From the NCBI RefSeq assembly GCF_023065955.2, contig NW_026622808.1, forward strand, positions 40,622,475 to 40,686,474: 64,000 nucleotides of DNA. Direction: 5' to 3'. This document shows, piece after piece, positions 36,256 to 49,042 of the stretch. The first letter of the stretch is position 1; each line of letters opens with the position of its first letter. Position numbers and translations under genes: made by a program. This DNA comes from Ursus arctos (Eukaryota; Chordata; Mammalia; Carnivora; Ursidae). The notes under the pieces are model-generated. The model was given only the letters and a program-made list of their open reading frames with translations. It was not told the DNA's origin and did no database searches.

Positions 36256-37404
36256 TTGTTTATCTGTTTTGCTTAGACCTCTGGCTCTGGCCTTGTCCTG
36301 TTCTTTCATTTGTGATACATTTGTCTGTCTCCTCATTTTGTTTGCCTGTTTCTATGTATTAAGAAAGTCCACTATATCTTCTGCTCTTGAAAGTAGTGGC
36401 TTTATGAAGAAGTCCTGGGGCACCATGCAGTGCAGTGTCCTCTGTTCACCAAAACCTGGCACTGCAGGAGAGCATCTTGTGTGTTGCTTACACCCTGCTG
36501 TGTGAGTCACTTTTTCTTTCAGTGCAGTTGTCTGCACTGACTCTCTGCCTGTTGTGGGCTATGCTTGCTCTCTGTGGTGTTAGTGGGACCAACTCAGGCC
36601 AGCTCTGAGGGGGTGCGCCTGCCACAAAACTTGGGAATAGGGTGGCAGTGTTAGCAAAATTTGCACTGGGCCACTCCAAAATGTTGTGGTGACTGGGGGC
36701 TGCATGAGCCTGGGCATGGTGAGCAAACGGCTGGGTAAGGTCAGGCGCAGCACATGAAGGTGCTGGGGGCATGTGGTTGGTGCAGTGTAGTGGCTACACC
36801 TGGTGGGGTAACTCGGCGTGGTGCACAGTGGCAGCTATGCACCTGGTGGTGGGTGGGGTGCACTATGGTGTCTGGGGGCATCCAGCCGGGTGCAGCCCAG
36901 CAGATGTGTACAGCACACTGCAGTGGCCATACACCCAGCGCCTGGTCAGAGCACGTGTGCGGCTTTAACAAAATTTGTCCTGAGCTTAGGTCTGAAGCCA
37001 GCAGACCTGGAGTATGCTAGTCCTCAGGAGAACTTGTGGGCATTGCACACTTGCCAGTGGGTCAGGCAGCAAGTGTCTCTGCAGCACCGCCTCTTGAAGG
37101 TGGCTCTGTGTTTATGCTGGGGGGCGGGGGAGGAAAATGGCACCTGCCAGCTCCCTTGCTTTTGGAGAAGTCTCCCAGCATGCTCTGAAATCATGATGAA
37201 GAGATCTGTCTCCTGTTTGTCCCCATGGTTGTGCAAACTGCCGTTTTTTGGTTGCCTCTCCATGCAGACAGCTGTCTCTTTATGGGTGGCCACCCAGCTA
37301 TCACTCAACCTTCTAGCTTGCCTAGTGCTGGGTCAGCTGACTTTTAAAGCTCTAGGTTCCAAGTACCACTGGTTTTATAAACTCATGGAATTTAGCACCC
37401 CCCC

Positions 37405-37501
37405 TTTTTTAAGTAAATTCTACACCCAATGTGGGGCTCAAACTCAGAACCCCAAGATCAAGAGTTGTATGCTCCATACCAACTGAGCTAGTCAGGTCCC
37501 C
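37405..37501 (-). repeat. Old tRNA-derived SINE fragment within the L1 5' UTR
   Basis: 'acacccaatgtggggctcaa', 'ccaagatcaagagttgtatg', 'ccaactgagctagtcagg' give the tRNA-like head in complement. Lacks the CT-rich body; duplication not clear. Confidence 0.75.
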
Positions 37502-37768
37502 CAGCTCCTCTGGTTTTTAAAGCCAAATGTTATGGGGATTAGTCTTCCCCCTGTGAGCTCCCTAGGGTGAGGGCCCATTTCTCTGCCTTGCCTTCTCCAC
37601 ATGTAGTTCCCTCCCTCCTGCAGGCAGCCTCCCTCTGCCTTTCTGACCTTCCTAAACTTTCAGCTGCAGCTTTGTCTCTGTATTTAGCTGTGGAGTTTCT
37701 TCTTTCATTCTTCAGATTGCTTTCTGGTTTGTTGACTTGGATGACATCTAATTGAAAACGTGGGATGG

Positions 37769-37984
37769 GGGGCACCTGGTGGCTCAAATGGTTGGGCGTC
37801 TGCCTTCGGCTCAGGTCATGATCTCTGGGTCCTGGGACCAAGCCCCACAGGGGGCTCCCTACTCAGTGGGGAGTCTGCTTCTCCCTCTCCCTCTGCCTCT
37901 CCCTCTGCTTGTGCTCTCTCTCTCTCTGTATCTCTCTGTCTCAAATAAATAAATAGAATCTTTAGTTAAAACACACACACACAC
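37769..37984 (+). mobile_element. CanSINE inside the L1 5' UTR
   Basis: 'ggcacctggtggctcaaatg', (CT)n body, AATAAATAAATAGAATC and a (CA)n tail at 37971-37984. Duplication aaaacgtgggatggg / aaaacgtgggacagg brackets it. Confidence 0.92.
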
Positions 37985-38074
37985 AAAACGTGGGACAGGG
38001 TGAGCTCAGGGTCCTCCCACTCTGCCGTCTTCCCAAGCTCCCCCTCAAGCAAAATCCTCAATCTTTCATTTTAT

Positions 38075-38715
38075 AACCACTCGACTAGCCCCATAAATGT
38101 GTGAGAATTGGTAACCTTAGTGAATTTATCTCTTACAAGTACAGATGGGAGTAGTTCCTGAGAAAGATGGGAATAACTTCCACAAATCTCCCTTGACTAG
38201 AGGAAATAGAAATTATTTTTTGGTTTAGCTGGTATTTATAAAGGTTCTACTTTTCATAAGCTTCAACAAATAACTCATTATTCATATAAATGCTGTGAAA
38301 TACTTTCTGAAGTTTCGGAAGAGTATGAACTCTCTACTCTCAACATGTGGATTATCTGAATCACAGTTGATCTTTATAAAATATTTTTTTCATTATTCTT
38401 GGTGATCAACCATTCTTCAAATCCCTTTTTTGAGTTTTCTTGACCTCTAATCACTTTATTCTTACATGTAACTCTAGTCTAGCAGTGAAGAACTTTTGAT
38501 TTAAAATATTTCTAATTATGGGCTTAAGAATTATGTACCAGGAAGATAGCAATCTGACAGAGAAAAGACAGTTTTGCTTAGTTTGTTGCTTGGATTAATA
38601 AGAGAGTTTATACTATTTAGTTCCGGCATGGAATTCTGCATAAAGGAACTGGCTGGCAAAGGGTAAAAGAATGATTCAAAGCATGAATTTCTAGTTTTTA
38701 CTGATTCATGTTTTG
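38075..38715. other. No assigned feature
   Basis: AT-rich intronic sequence right of the L1; no repeat or exon recognised. Confidence 0.4.
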
Positions 38716-38731
38716 GCCATATGGCTTTATT

Positions 38732-38991
38732 TTTAATTTTTATTTTTTTTTTTGAAGATTTTTAAAAATTTATTTGAGAGCAAGAGAGGGGGAGAGAGGA
38801 GGAAAGAGAGAGAGAGAGTTCCTGCATGTGTGTGCATGATGGGGGGGTGGGCGGGAGGGGCAGAGGGAGAAGCAGACTCCTTGCCGAGCTGAGCAGGGAG
38901 CCCAGCCTGATGCAGGGCTTGATCCCAGGACCCTGAGATCATGACCTAAGCCGAATGCTGACGCTTAACCGACCAACTCACCCAGGTGCCC
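38732..38991 (-). mobile_element. CanSINE with a long GA-rich body
   Basis: 'gagcagggagcccagcctga', 'cttgatcccaggaccctgag', 'cacccaggtgcccc'. Duplication ccatatggctttatt at 38717-38731 and 38992-39006, exact. Confidence 0.94.
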
Positions 38992-39034
38992 CCATATGGC
39001 TTTATTATACTGGTGAAAGCCAGTAGACTGTGTG

Positions 39035-39054
39035 AACACACACACACACACACA
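39035..39054. repeat. (CA)n microsatellite
   Basis: About nine CA units in 'gtgaa(CA)n ccactc'. Confidence 0.85.
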
Positions 39055-39059
39055 CCACT

Positions 39060-40460
39060 CAAATGCATGAAATAACAAGTTCTTGGTCGTCCAGCACTTT
39101 TTGATTTTCCTTGCCATTACTACAGGAAAGATGTGAAGATAATTGGATTCATTTTGCCAGTATAGAAAAGAGCCCGAGTCACTGACAGTGCACAGCTCTA
39201 GCCAGTGTTGCCTTTCTAAAAGGAAATCACAAACAAGAAACCACAATTTCATAACCCAGCAATCCTAAAGTACATTTCTTCTCACAATTTTAGAACCTCA
39301 TTCTGTTTCTGTGCTCCTAAAATGATAACAAAGAATGGGGTTTTTAGACGCTTATTCTTGTGCCTTTTACAATAATTTTTCACATGTTAGCTTAAATATC
39401 TCAAGAGAAAATCTGCTTACAATGACATTATTCATCTCAATCACCATCATATTGTTTATTAAATGGTGTAAGCAGAGATCAAAATAGTAATTTTATATCC
39501 TAACAGTCAGGAGAAGCAATTACCTATTACTACTGTATTAAAAAACAATTTCCTCAGGAAAAGCAAATCATGACAAGTCCTTACACGGAGGGAGGGGAGT
39601 TGAGGAGAGGTTGGGTCTGCCAGTGCTGTAGCTCATGGCTGAACCACAGAAAGGCAAGTTTCTTATAAAGAATCTTCATGATACCTATTTAGCAACTGAC
39701 CCCCACCTCCCATTCCTACCCAACGGGCAAGCGGTCTCTTCCTAAAGAGCAGTCCATCTTTCTCTTACTAGATATATAGCAGCCCATCTTTCTCTTACTA
39801 ATTCTCAAGTCAACTTTCACTGCGCCCTCTGAAATCCTTACTACTGAAAAGTACTTACTACATCTGTATTTTTCTAACGGTCTTACATACCTTACTTGAA
39901 CTGAAACCTGGTTTTTCTCTGAGCTATTACTTCCTCTTTCTGGAGTTGAAGCACACTAAGGGACTTTTTATGTGCCTCTATGGCCTTCAATTCTGAGGCC
40001 ATGGGGCCAGGTGGCATTGGAAGCGGCCTTGCACTTCTGACTGGAAACCCTATCTTCTTTCAAGCTGGAGGAATTGCATTGACAGGCTCTTTCACTCTTT
40101 TAGCTTCACTGATGTTCAAATCACTTCCTGGTCACTCCTACTTCTGCAGACACACCCTTGCCAGCCTATCTACAAATTCCCGAAAAACGCTGGGACCAGA
40201 TTCACCTTACCTTCTAACACACTGTCCAATACCCTGAGGCCCTTAACCTCCTTTTTTTCAAAAGCCTTCTCCTCTTTACTTAGTAATCCACTCACATGGC
40301 CACATCCTGACATTTAACCTCCTTTCTCTGAAACACTTAACTTTTAAAATTTGGAATTAGAAATTATTTTCTATTATCTAATTATAATATCCTATTTAAC
40401 CTGTTTGGAAATTCCTTCCAGTTAATCCCTACTGGCAACTCCTTTTAAATATATTCCTCC
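39060..40460. other. Mostly unassigned; contains a 23-bp local direct repeat
   Basis: Near 39748-39770 and 39778-39800 the block 'agcagtccatctttctctta' is repeated at a 30-bp period with one mismatch. The 85-codon plus-strand frame at 39980-40237 has no recognisable domain, and the area may be an old unidentified repeat. Confidence 0.45.
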
Positions 40461-40463
40461 TAG

Positions 40464-40690
40464 GGATGCAAGGGCATGGGCTCTGGAGCCTGTATGCCTG
40501 GGTTTGCATTCCAGCTCCAACATTTACTAGTTAGATAAAATTCACAGTTACTTAACCTCTCTGTGCTTAGCTTTCCTCATTTATAAAATGGTGGTAATAA
40601 TAATACATCTCTCAGAGTTGTCAGGATTAAATGTTTAAAAACATGTAAGCACTTATAATAGTGCCTAATATATATGTGCTTAATATGTTA
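40464..40690 (+). repeat. MIR SINE, near full length
   Basis: 'gcatgggctctggagcctgt', 'gggtttgcattccagctcca', 'cttaacctctctgtgcttag', 'tgtcaggattaaatgtttaa' in MIR order. Confidence 0.85.
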
Positions 40691-41636
40691 ACCACACCAC
40701 CTTTTTGACTTTCATACCACAAAATGCACAGACTTTAAGGGTACAATTTGATGATTCTGACCATTTCATTCACCTACATACCACAGCCCATCAAGTTGTA
40801 GGGCATTTCAATAACCCCAGAAAGATCTTTTGTGCTGCTTCCCAGTCAATCTCAGACTCATCCCTCTCAAGGGCAACCACTAATTTTCTTTCACCTTAGT
40901 TTGTCTGTTCTATTAATTTATATAAATGGGATCATAGTAAAAGTGTCTTATTTCACTTGGCATAATACTTGAGGTTCATCCATGTTGTTGCATGGATCAG
41001 TAGTTCATTCTTGTTTTGTTGAGTAGTACCCCCCTCTGTGAATATACCATAATTTAAATGTTCACTCTTCTGTTGTGGGGCATATAAGTTATTTCAAGTT
41101 TTTGGCTTTTATAAAGAAAGCTGTTGTGAAATTCCCAGCCAAGGTTTGTGTGTGTGTGTGTACATGTACTTACGTTTCTGTGGATAGACACCAAGGAATG
41201 GAGCTTTTGTATCAACGGGTAAACGTTTAACTTTATCAGAAACTTCCAAAGGTATTTCCAAACTGGTTATGCTGGAAATTCTCCATATATGTTGGAAATG
41301 TGTGATAATTGCTTTATATCTCACCAACATTTAGTATTTCCTGTCTCTTTTATTTTTGCCATTATAGTGGGTGAAGTAGTAGCAACTGTGTTTTTCATTT
41401 GAATTCCCTTGACTGATAGTATGGAGCTCTTCACATGCTTATTTGATTAAATAATCTTTGTGAAATGCTTGTTCAAATGTTTTTGCCTTAAAAAAAGTTA
41501 CTTTTTTTATTATACAGTTGGAGAATATATTCTGGATATAGGTCTTTTGTTGGATACATGTATTAGGAATATTTTCTCCCAGCTGTGGCTTGCTTATTCA
41601 TTTTCTTAAAAATGTCTTCTGATGAGAAGTTTTATT

Positions 41637-41832
41637 TTTTATTTATTTGAAAGAGAGAGAAAGAGAGAGAGAGAGAGAGCATGAATGAGGAGGGGAGGGG
41701 CAGAGGGAGAAGGAGAAGCAGACTCCCTGATAAGCAAACAGGGAGCCCAACACAGGGCTGGATCCCAAGACCCTGGCATCACCACCTGAGTCGAAGACAG
41801 ACACTTAACAGACTAAGCCACCGAGGTGCCCC
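41637..41832 (-). mobile_element. CanSINE in the old L1
   Basis: 'aacagggagcccaacacagg', 'cttaacagactaagccaccg', GA-rich body; imperfect duplication gagaagttttattttt / gagcagttttaaatttt. Confidence 0.9.
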
Positions 41833-42532
41833 GAGCAGTTTTAAATTTTGCTAAAGCCCATTTTGTCAATTTATTCTTTATTTGGGTTAATGTTTTCTGG
41901 GTTTAAGAAATCTCTTATGGTTGTTTATATTTTAAGCACTTACATTTAGATCTATGATTCATCTTAATCTTTTGAGTGCTCTGAAGTATAGGTTGAGGTT
42001 CATTTTTTTCCTCCCAAATGGATACTCAGAAGTTCCATGTTTGAAAAAAGCATGTTCCTATCTCTGTTGAATTGCTCTGGTGCTTTGGTTGAAGATCAAC
42101 TGACTATACATGCATGTGTCTATTTCTAAACTTTTTTCTGGTATCTATGCCAAGAACACATTGTCCTGATTACTGTAGCTTTACAACATGTCTTGAAATC
42201 ATGAGGTATAATTCTTACCTTTTGAAATTGTGTTGTATTCTAAGTCTTTTGAATTCCCATATATATTTTAGAATTTGTTTATAAGTTTTGCAAAAAATAT
42301 TTTTAAAAAAGCCCCCTGGGATTCTGATTAGGATTAGATTGAATATACAGTGTTTAGATCCATAAACAACATGTCTCCACTTATTTAGGTCTTCTTCAAT
42401 TTCTTTCAGCAGTGTTTTATAGTTTTCAGTGTAAAGATCTAGCATATATTTTATTAAATTTATTCCTGCATATTATGTACTTTTGATGCTATTGTAAATA
42501 TTTTTAAAATTAAAAATTAAAACTAGAATTGT

Positions 42533-42640
42533 TGAATCACCATACTGTATACCTGAAACTAATATAACACTGTATGTTAACTATACTGGAATTAAAATAA
42601 AAAACTTAATAAAAATATTTAAATTTTAAAAATTTAAAAA
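42533..42640 (+). mobile_element. L1 3' end fragment
   Basis: 'acctgaaactaatataacac', 'tgtatgttaactatactgga' and 'attaaaataaaaaacttaat': the carnivoran L1 terminal block, opposite to the L1 it sits in. Confidence 0.75.
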
Positions 42641-45070
42641 TTTCAATTGTTTATTGCTATAAACAATTTATATAGAAATATAATTGACTTCGGTTATTGA
42701 TGTTATATTCTGTGACCCTACAAAACTCACTTAATCTAGTAGGTTTTGTTTAGTTTTTGCAGATTCCTTAGAATTGTCTACTTAGATGATTATGTTGTCT
42801 GCAAAGAGAGAAAGTTTTCCTTCTTTTTTTCTAGTCTGTATGTGTTTTATTTCTCTTTATTATCTTATTGCACTTACTGGGACCTCCAATACAATGCTGA
42901 ATAGAAGTAGAGTGGATATCCTTGCCTTGTTCCCTATCTTAGGGGATAAGTAGTCAGTATTTCACCACTAAGTATGATTTAGTTGTTGGGTTTTTTTTTT
43001 CCTTTTAATAGAACTCCTTTATCAAATTGAAAAAGATTCTTTTCTATTCCTAGTTTGATGTGAGCTTTAATCATGAATGACTAATGAATTTTTGTTAAAT
43101 GATTTTTCTACATTTGATGAGATGACCTTACGATTTTTTTCTCCATTATTCTGTTAATGTGATAAATTACAGTGACTGATTTTCAAATGTAAGACTAAGC
43201 TTAAATTCCTGGAATAAACACCACTTAGTCACAGTGTTAAGGATTCATGTGTTTATGTTCATGAGTGATACTGATTTATAGTTATTTTTTGGGAATTATA
43301 ATGTCTTTGCTGGCTTTGGTATCAGCATAATGCTGGCCTCATTTTATTCAATGATTTGGGAAATGTTCCTTCCCCTTAATTATCTGACAGAGAGTGTTTA
43401 AAATTTGTATTATTTTTTCCTTAAATGTTTGGTAGAATTATATGTAAAGCCTGGACATGGATTTTTCTGGACCTGTATTTTCTTTGCGGGAATGTTTTTA
43501 ATTACAAATTCACTTTCTAAAAATAGATACATGGCTATTTTAACTTTTAATTTCTTTTAGTATCAGTTTTAGTACTTTGTGTCTTTAGCAGAAATTTCCC
43601 ACTTCATCTGAATTGTCAAACTTACTGGCAGAATATTGTTCATAATATTCCCTTATTTTCCTTTTTCCCTACTTTCATTCTTGAGTTTAGTAATGTGTGA
43701 ATTCTTCTTTTCTTAATTAATCTAGTTAACAGCTTATCACTTGCTAAACCTTCTCAAAGAACAAACTTTGGTTTTATTGATTTTCTCCACTGTCCAGTTT
43801 TTATTTCATTTATATATTCTCTTGATTATTCTTTTCTCCATATTTTAGATGCTTCAGATGTATCCACAAATTTTGGTATGCTTTATTTTCATTACCATTT
43901 GAAATTAGTTAAAATAACAGTTAAAAATATTTTCTAATATCTCCCGTAATTTGTCTTTGACTTATAAGTTATTTGGAAGTATGTTGCTTTATTTCTAACT
44001 ACTTGGGGATTGTCCAACTATATTTTTGTTATTAATTTCTAGTTTAATTACCTTGTATTCACAGAACATACTTTGTATCATTTCAGTCTTTTTAAGTTTA
44101 TTGAGATTAATACAGACTGATATATCACACACCTTGGGTAAATACCCAGTGTGCACTTGAATATAGTGTGTATTATGCAGTTGTTAGATGGTATGTTCTA
44201 AAAATGTCAAATAGGTCTGGTTGATTGATAACATTTTTCAAGTTTACTGATTTTCTGTTAAAATCTAAGAGGGGAGTGTTGAAATCTTCATCTAAAATTG
44301 TGAATTTATGTTTCTCTCTTTGGTTCTTTTAGTTTTTGCTTCATGCATTTCCAAACACTGTTACTAGGTGTATATATATTTAGATTTGTTTTATCTACTA
44401 TATGAATTAACTCCCTCATCATTATGAAATGCCTCTTTATGTAATATTCCGTTTCCTGCAGTTTACTTTGTCTGATATTAATATAGCCACTTTAGCTTTC
44501 TTATGGTTGGTGCCTGTATGGTATAACCTTTTCTTTTTTAAATTTTTCACCTCTGTCTTTAGATTTAATATATATTTCTTATAAGCCATATACAATTGTG
44601 TTTTGATTTTAATTGATCTAATAATCTCTTTTAGTTGGAGAGTTAAGCCCATTTCCACTTAATGTAATTATTCCAATGTATATGAGTTTAAGACTACAAT
44701 CTTGCTATTTGTTTTCAAGTTGTCCCACCTGCTCTTGTTTAGTTCTTTTCTGTATTCTTTTGGATTGGATATATTTTTAGTGTTCCATTAATCTCATCAA
44801 TTTGCTGATGAGTTACACAACTTTGTTTTATTTTTTTTAATGGCTGCACTAGTTGCAATATAAATCTTTAACTTACCACAATCTAACTTTGAGTAATATT
44901 AGAATATCTCATGGATAAGAATGTTAAAAAAAAGTATACTAATATCTCTACCATTCTTTGTGTTACTGTCATCTATTTTACTTCTACACTGTTGCTATTT
45001 TTCTTTCAACAAATACTTTTAAAGAAATTATGATATGAATAAAGAACCTCTTAGATTCACTTACATAGTT

Positions 45071-45264
45071 TTTAGAGATTTATTTATTTTAGAGAGAGAC
45101 AGAGAGACAGCAAACATGAGAAAGGGTAGAGGGAGAGAGAGAGAAGCAGACTCCCTGCTGAGCTTGGAGCATGATGAGGGGCTTGATCTCAAGACCTTGA
45201 GATCACAACCTGAGCTGAAATCAAGAGGCAGACACTCAACCAACTGAGCCACCCAGGCACCCCC
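45071..45264 (-). mobile_element. CanSINE in the old L1
   Basis: 'agagatttatttattttaga', 'gctgaaatcaagaggcagac', 'gagccacccaggcaccccc'. Duplication agattcacttacatagttt / agattcatctacatattta (imperfect). Confidence 0.92.
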
Positions 45265-46079
45265 AGATTCATCTACATATTTATCACTACTGGTATTCTT
45301 CTCTCATTCAGATCCAGATTTCCAGCTGGTATATATTGTTTTCAGCCTGAAGAACTTCTTTAATATTTTTGTAGTGCAAGTTGCTAGCAATGAATTCTCT
45401 AGCACTTTTCAGTCTTAAAGTGTTTTTATTTTGTTCCAATTTTTGAAGAATAGTTTCACTAGATACAGAATTCTAGGTTGATAGGTTAAAATTTTTTTTT
45501 TTACCCAAGCATCATTCCATTGTCTTCTTACTTTCATTGCTTCTGAGGGAAGCTTGTGATATATTTTATCAATGTTTTCTGATGAATAATGTAATTTTTT
45601 TTCTGGCTACATTTTAAGATTTTCTCTTTATCATTGATTTTCAGCAATTTAGTTATGACATACCATGCCATGATTTTTTGGTGTTTTTAAGTTATGATAT
45701 ACCATGGTGTGGTTTGGTGCAGTTTTTGAGGGATCTTCAGCCTTTGATTTGTTGAGCTAATTGGATCTGTGGGTGTATTTTTCAAATTTTGAAAAATTTC
45801 AACCATCACTTCTATAAATTTTCTGGTGCTCAATCTCTCTTTGTTCTCCTGCTACTACTCTGATTACCCACATATTAGACTGGTTGATATTGTTTCTCAA
45901 GCCATTCAGACTGTACTCATCTTTTTTTTTAAGGCTCTCCTCCCCATGCTTTTGTTTGGATAGTTTTTATATTCCTGGCTTCAATTTTACTGATACCTCC
46001 AGTGTTTAACTTCTTGTTAAGTCCAACCAGTGAATTTCAGTGCCATTTTCTCTGTTTTTTTTAATTGATCTTACTCTTT

Positions 46080-46675
46080 AAGTATCTTTCATATCTGTCC
46101 TCCTCTCTTACTTCTTTGCTACTACACTAATGCAGGCTTATATGTCTCATCTAGACTTCTGCACATTGGATCTTAACTGGTTTCTTTTCCTCTAGCTCTC
46201 TCCATTCTTAGATTATACTTACTTTCTAGAATGCAGATTATATCATGAAACTTCTCCATGTTAAAAATTATTTTAAAAATTTCTAATGGACGAAAATTCA
46301 AACTTCTCAACATGGCTTTCAAAGCCCTTCATGGTTTTGGCTAGCCTTCCTTTCTAGCACTCTAATTCCATGCATGTGAATCAGTTAATGGATCAAATGT
46401 GACATAAACTTTCCTACTTTTGTTTGTGTGTATTTACAACTTAGCATAAATACCTCCATGGTAACAATCCCCAATTTGGCTAGACAAGTCTGATATTTTC
46501 CTGTAGGAGCATCTGGGTTGGTGTTCACCAGAGCCCATTATCATTAATTGATTATGTGTTTGCCTCCTCTGCCACATTATAATCTCCTTGATGTGTCATT
46601 CACCTTTGGATTCCTATCATTTGTCACAGACCTTGGCCTATAGCAGGGGCTCCATAAATATTTGCCAATTGAAAG
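46080..46675 (+). repeat. L2 LINE relic
   Basis: 'cttcaaagcccttcatggtt', 'attatatcatgaaacttctc', and the 3' end 'gccaattgaaagaac' after 'ccataaatatttgcc' are L2 sense. Diverged, with gaps. Confidence 0.55.
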
Positions 46676-46754
46676 AACTCTAAGTTCAGAAGTTTACTGT
46701 AACACTATATTCCTAAGTTAATAAACATGGGTTTACGTCAAGAGAAAATAGTAA

Positions 46755-46985
46755 TAACAATATCAACTAATGTTAACTGAGCACTTACTAAGAGCTTGGC
46801 ACTGGTCTAGGTAGTAACTCTTTCCTAACAACTCCTCTAGGAAGCAGGTTCTATTGTTGTCACCACCTAACTGATGAGGAAATGAAGTACAGAGAGATTA
46901 ACTGACTCAGCTAAGGGCCCAGACAGGAAGTGATAACCAGAATTTGAACCCCTACAAGCTACCCCTAGAGGTCACACTTCAACAA
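46755..46985 (-). repeat. MIR SINE, near full length
   Basis: 'gagcacttactaagagcttg', 'actgatgaggaaatgaagta', 'cagagagattaactgactca', 'agaatttgaacccctacaag' are MIR in complement. Confidence 0.82.
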
Positions 46986-46999
46986 TTAACAATATTCTC

Positions 47000-48200
47000 C
47001 TGCCTGTTCATGTGATTTAAAAATGGGGTAATCATCTGTTTTCCAGAACAAACTTATTTTTTATGTGGTTGTTCCTACTTCACATAACCATTCAGGGACT
47101 ACAGAAGAAGGCGTGGAACTACTCTTCTTTCCTCAAATTTGTTAAACATCTATATTAGACTGACAGGTGAGTAGAGAGAGAAAACCAGATATTTTTAAAT
47201 GATATTCTTGTGGAAGAGATGAAAACATTTACAAACCTTCAAATAAGTACCACAGGCATTACAGTGGATTCTAGGTTAGAATGGTTTCATTAAGGGACAT
47301 TCTCCAGCATCTTAAATGTATATCTAAATGATCTTGGTCTAAATAAACCTGCTTCCTCCACTCCCTTCTCATTCAGTGACACTCAAGAAAGTAAATACTG
47401 TTAAAACTCAAAAATTTCTAAATCACTGACTTTATGGGGAAAATGATCTTTGAGGGGAAATTTTAAAAACATTATACCACACTTCCAGTTTGTAATAAAA
47501 GCTATAACATATTCCATCAGAGTCGTCATGAAAGTACAATTCCTAAAGAGTAATTTTACCCATTTAAATGACAAACCCTGGGTATTTGAGTGGTAAAGGT
47601 TACTAAAAGATTTTGGCATTGTAATTTATCATACCACTTCATTATATCTCCAATGAATGATTCATTCTCAATGATATTTCATACTTGAACCTCCTATTCA
47701 AATACACTTAAATTTACTGTACATTAATATATACTTTGGTAGCAAGACATTGATGTTCATCTGATACTATCACCAACTAATTAAAATTACATTGAAGAAG
47801 AAGTAAGATTGATTTCAGTGAGTCTTGACTAAGTGGCTACCTCCATTGTTTAATTTGATGATTATTAATTTTTCAAACTGTTCTTGCCATTGAAAATCTA
47901 AGTTAAAAGTATAAATTGTTGTAATTTAAATATTAAATTGAATTCTTCAAAATAGAGAATAACATGAAAAATAAAATTTTTTTTATTTGAAAGGTTAACA
48001 TTTAATGGTAACTGGATAGTAAGTGGCCTATACATAAATATTCATACTGGTGTGGCTTTAAGAATATTTATCTGTTGCCTTTGGCTATGTAAAGGTTTTA
48101 ACTAAAGAACAAGGCGAAGTGGACCTTTTAGCAATTATCCTCTAAATCGGGGTTGCAAACTCTGTGCTTAGAGGGCCTTGGCAGATAACTTAAATGAATG
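47000..48200. other. No assigned feature
   Basis: Single-copy-looking, AT-rich. The 72-codon minus-strand frame at 47401-47619 lacks a good acceptor or donor. Confidence 0.4.
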
Positions 48201-48220
48201 AAGCAGAAATGGTCTGAGTG

Positions 48221-48419
48221 GGGGCGCCTGGGTAGCGCAGTCGTTAAGTGTCTGCCTCTGGCTCAGGGCGTGATCCCGGCGTTCCCGCATCGAATCCCGC
48301 ATCGGGCTCCTCCGCTGGGAGCCTGCTTCTTCCTCTCCCACTCCCCCTGTTTGTGTCCCCTCTCTCGCTGGCTGTCTCTCTGTCACATAAATAAATAAAA
48401 TCTTAAAAAAAAAAAAAAA
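48221..48419 (+). mobile_element. CanSINE, young, perfect duplication
   Basis: 'ggggcgcctgggtagcgcag', 'gcatcgaatcccgcatcggg', gctggctgtctctctgtc, AATAAATAAAATCTT and 16+ A. Perfect 16-bp duplication agaaatggtctgagtg at 48205-48220 and 48420-48435. Confidence 0.96.
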
Positions 48420-48435
48420 AGAAATGGTCTGAGTG

Positions 48436-49040
48436 CACCTGCATTCCTTATGAGTGGAAAGGACTAAACTCTACAGTAGAGCTTAAAGCTCTGTTAAAAG
48501 TGTGCAGTTGCCACTCAGCTCCAGCTGACTGCTCACTGCACAACAGACAATATTGATAACTTCTGACTTATAAATGTTAGCTGAAGATGTTTAAAAATAC
48601 TGTGTTTCACGGTTTACCACCAAACTATCTACAGTTCCTAAAAAGTAGAAGTGAAGAAAGTTTTGGCAAAAGTAGAGAACTAGAGCAACACCACACCAAC
48701 ACCAAAGAGGGCCCTAGGGATGGCATTTTGAATGGGTGGAGTGTTCTCTCTCACCTTGCTTCTCTCCATAGAAGGTTCCCCTAAAACATGGTTTAGCTGT
48801 AATTTATTAAAGGCTCACTGGGAATAGACTATATTAACAGTGGAAATGAAAGACCCTCCTCTGCTGTAGCATCTCTTTGATTGGGAGGAAACTGAGGGGA
48901 AATGAGTACAAGTTTTAGAACTGTATTTCTTAATATCTGCTTGAATAGTACAGAATATTTCTGGAATCAAGTGCATTTAGAAAGGTCCATGACAAACTTA
49001 CTTATTTTATCTTGCAGCATCAAGAGGCATAGTAAGACTT
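48436..49040. other. No assigned feature
   Basis: No repeat or exon recognised. Confidence 0.4.
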
Positions 49041-49042
49041 GC

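Larger units (their letters stand above)
30497..38058 (-). mobile_element. Near full-length L1 retrotransposon, sense to the host gene
   Basis: Minus-strand order: GC-rich 5' UTR (from about 38058), ORF1 remnant, ORF2 remnant, 3' UTR and A-rich end (about 30497). The same 16-bp sequence, one mismatch apart (caatctttcattttat at 38059-38074 and caatctttcattgtat at 30481-30496), flanks it, so it came in as one insertion. It is about 7.6 kb including nested SINEs. Both frames are broken by stops and frameshifts. It lies in the intron between exons A and B, in the gene's own orientation. Confidence 0.93.
36260..38058 (-). promoter_or_regulatory. L1 5' UTR (internal promoter region)
   Basis: The start, on the minus strand, includes 'gggaagacggcagagtggga' followed by 'ggaccctgagctcacc', the usual opening of a carnivoran L1. 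The body (about 36400-37150) is the most G+C-rich stretch of the window, with loosely repeated GGTG/CACC units. Known role in the family: internal promoter. Activity here is not shown. The 222-codon plus-strand frame at 36818-37486 is an antisense shadow. Confidence 0.75.
40695..46060 (-). mobile_element. Old, near full-length L1 (mammalian-wide type)
   Basis: Minus-strand order: ORF1-like part (about 46060-45290), ORF2 (about 44660-41300) and 3' UTR (to 40695). Recognisable pieces are 44437-44658 (endonuclease start) and 42215-42445 (L-Y-T-E-N-Y-K-T-L-L-K-E-I thumb). It is more decayed than the 30.5-38 kb copy and interrupted by two SINEs and an L1 tail. No flanking duplication found. Confidence 0.8.

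Noticed and set aside
36818..37486. 222-codon plus-strand open frame, the longest in the window
   Set aside because: It lies antisense within the G+C-rich L1 5' UTR and runs into an old SINE fragment. Long fortuitous frames are expected there, and no domain is visible.
39980..40237. 85-codon frame with a glycine-rich start
   Set aside because: No splice sites fit, and the surrounding sequence looks like an old unidentified repeat.
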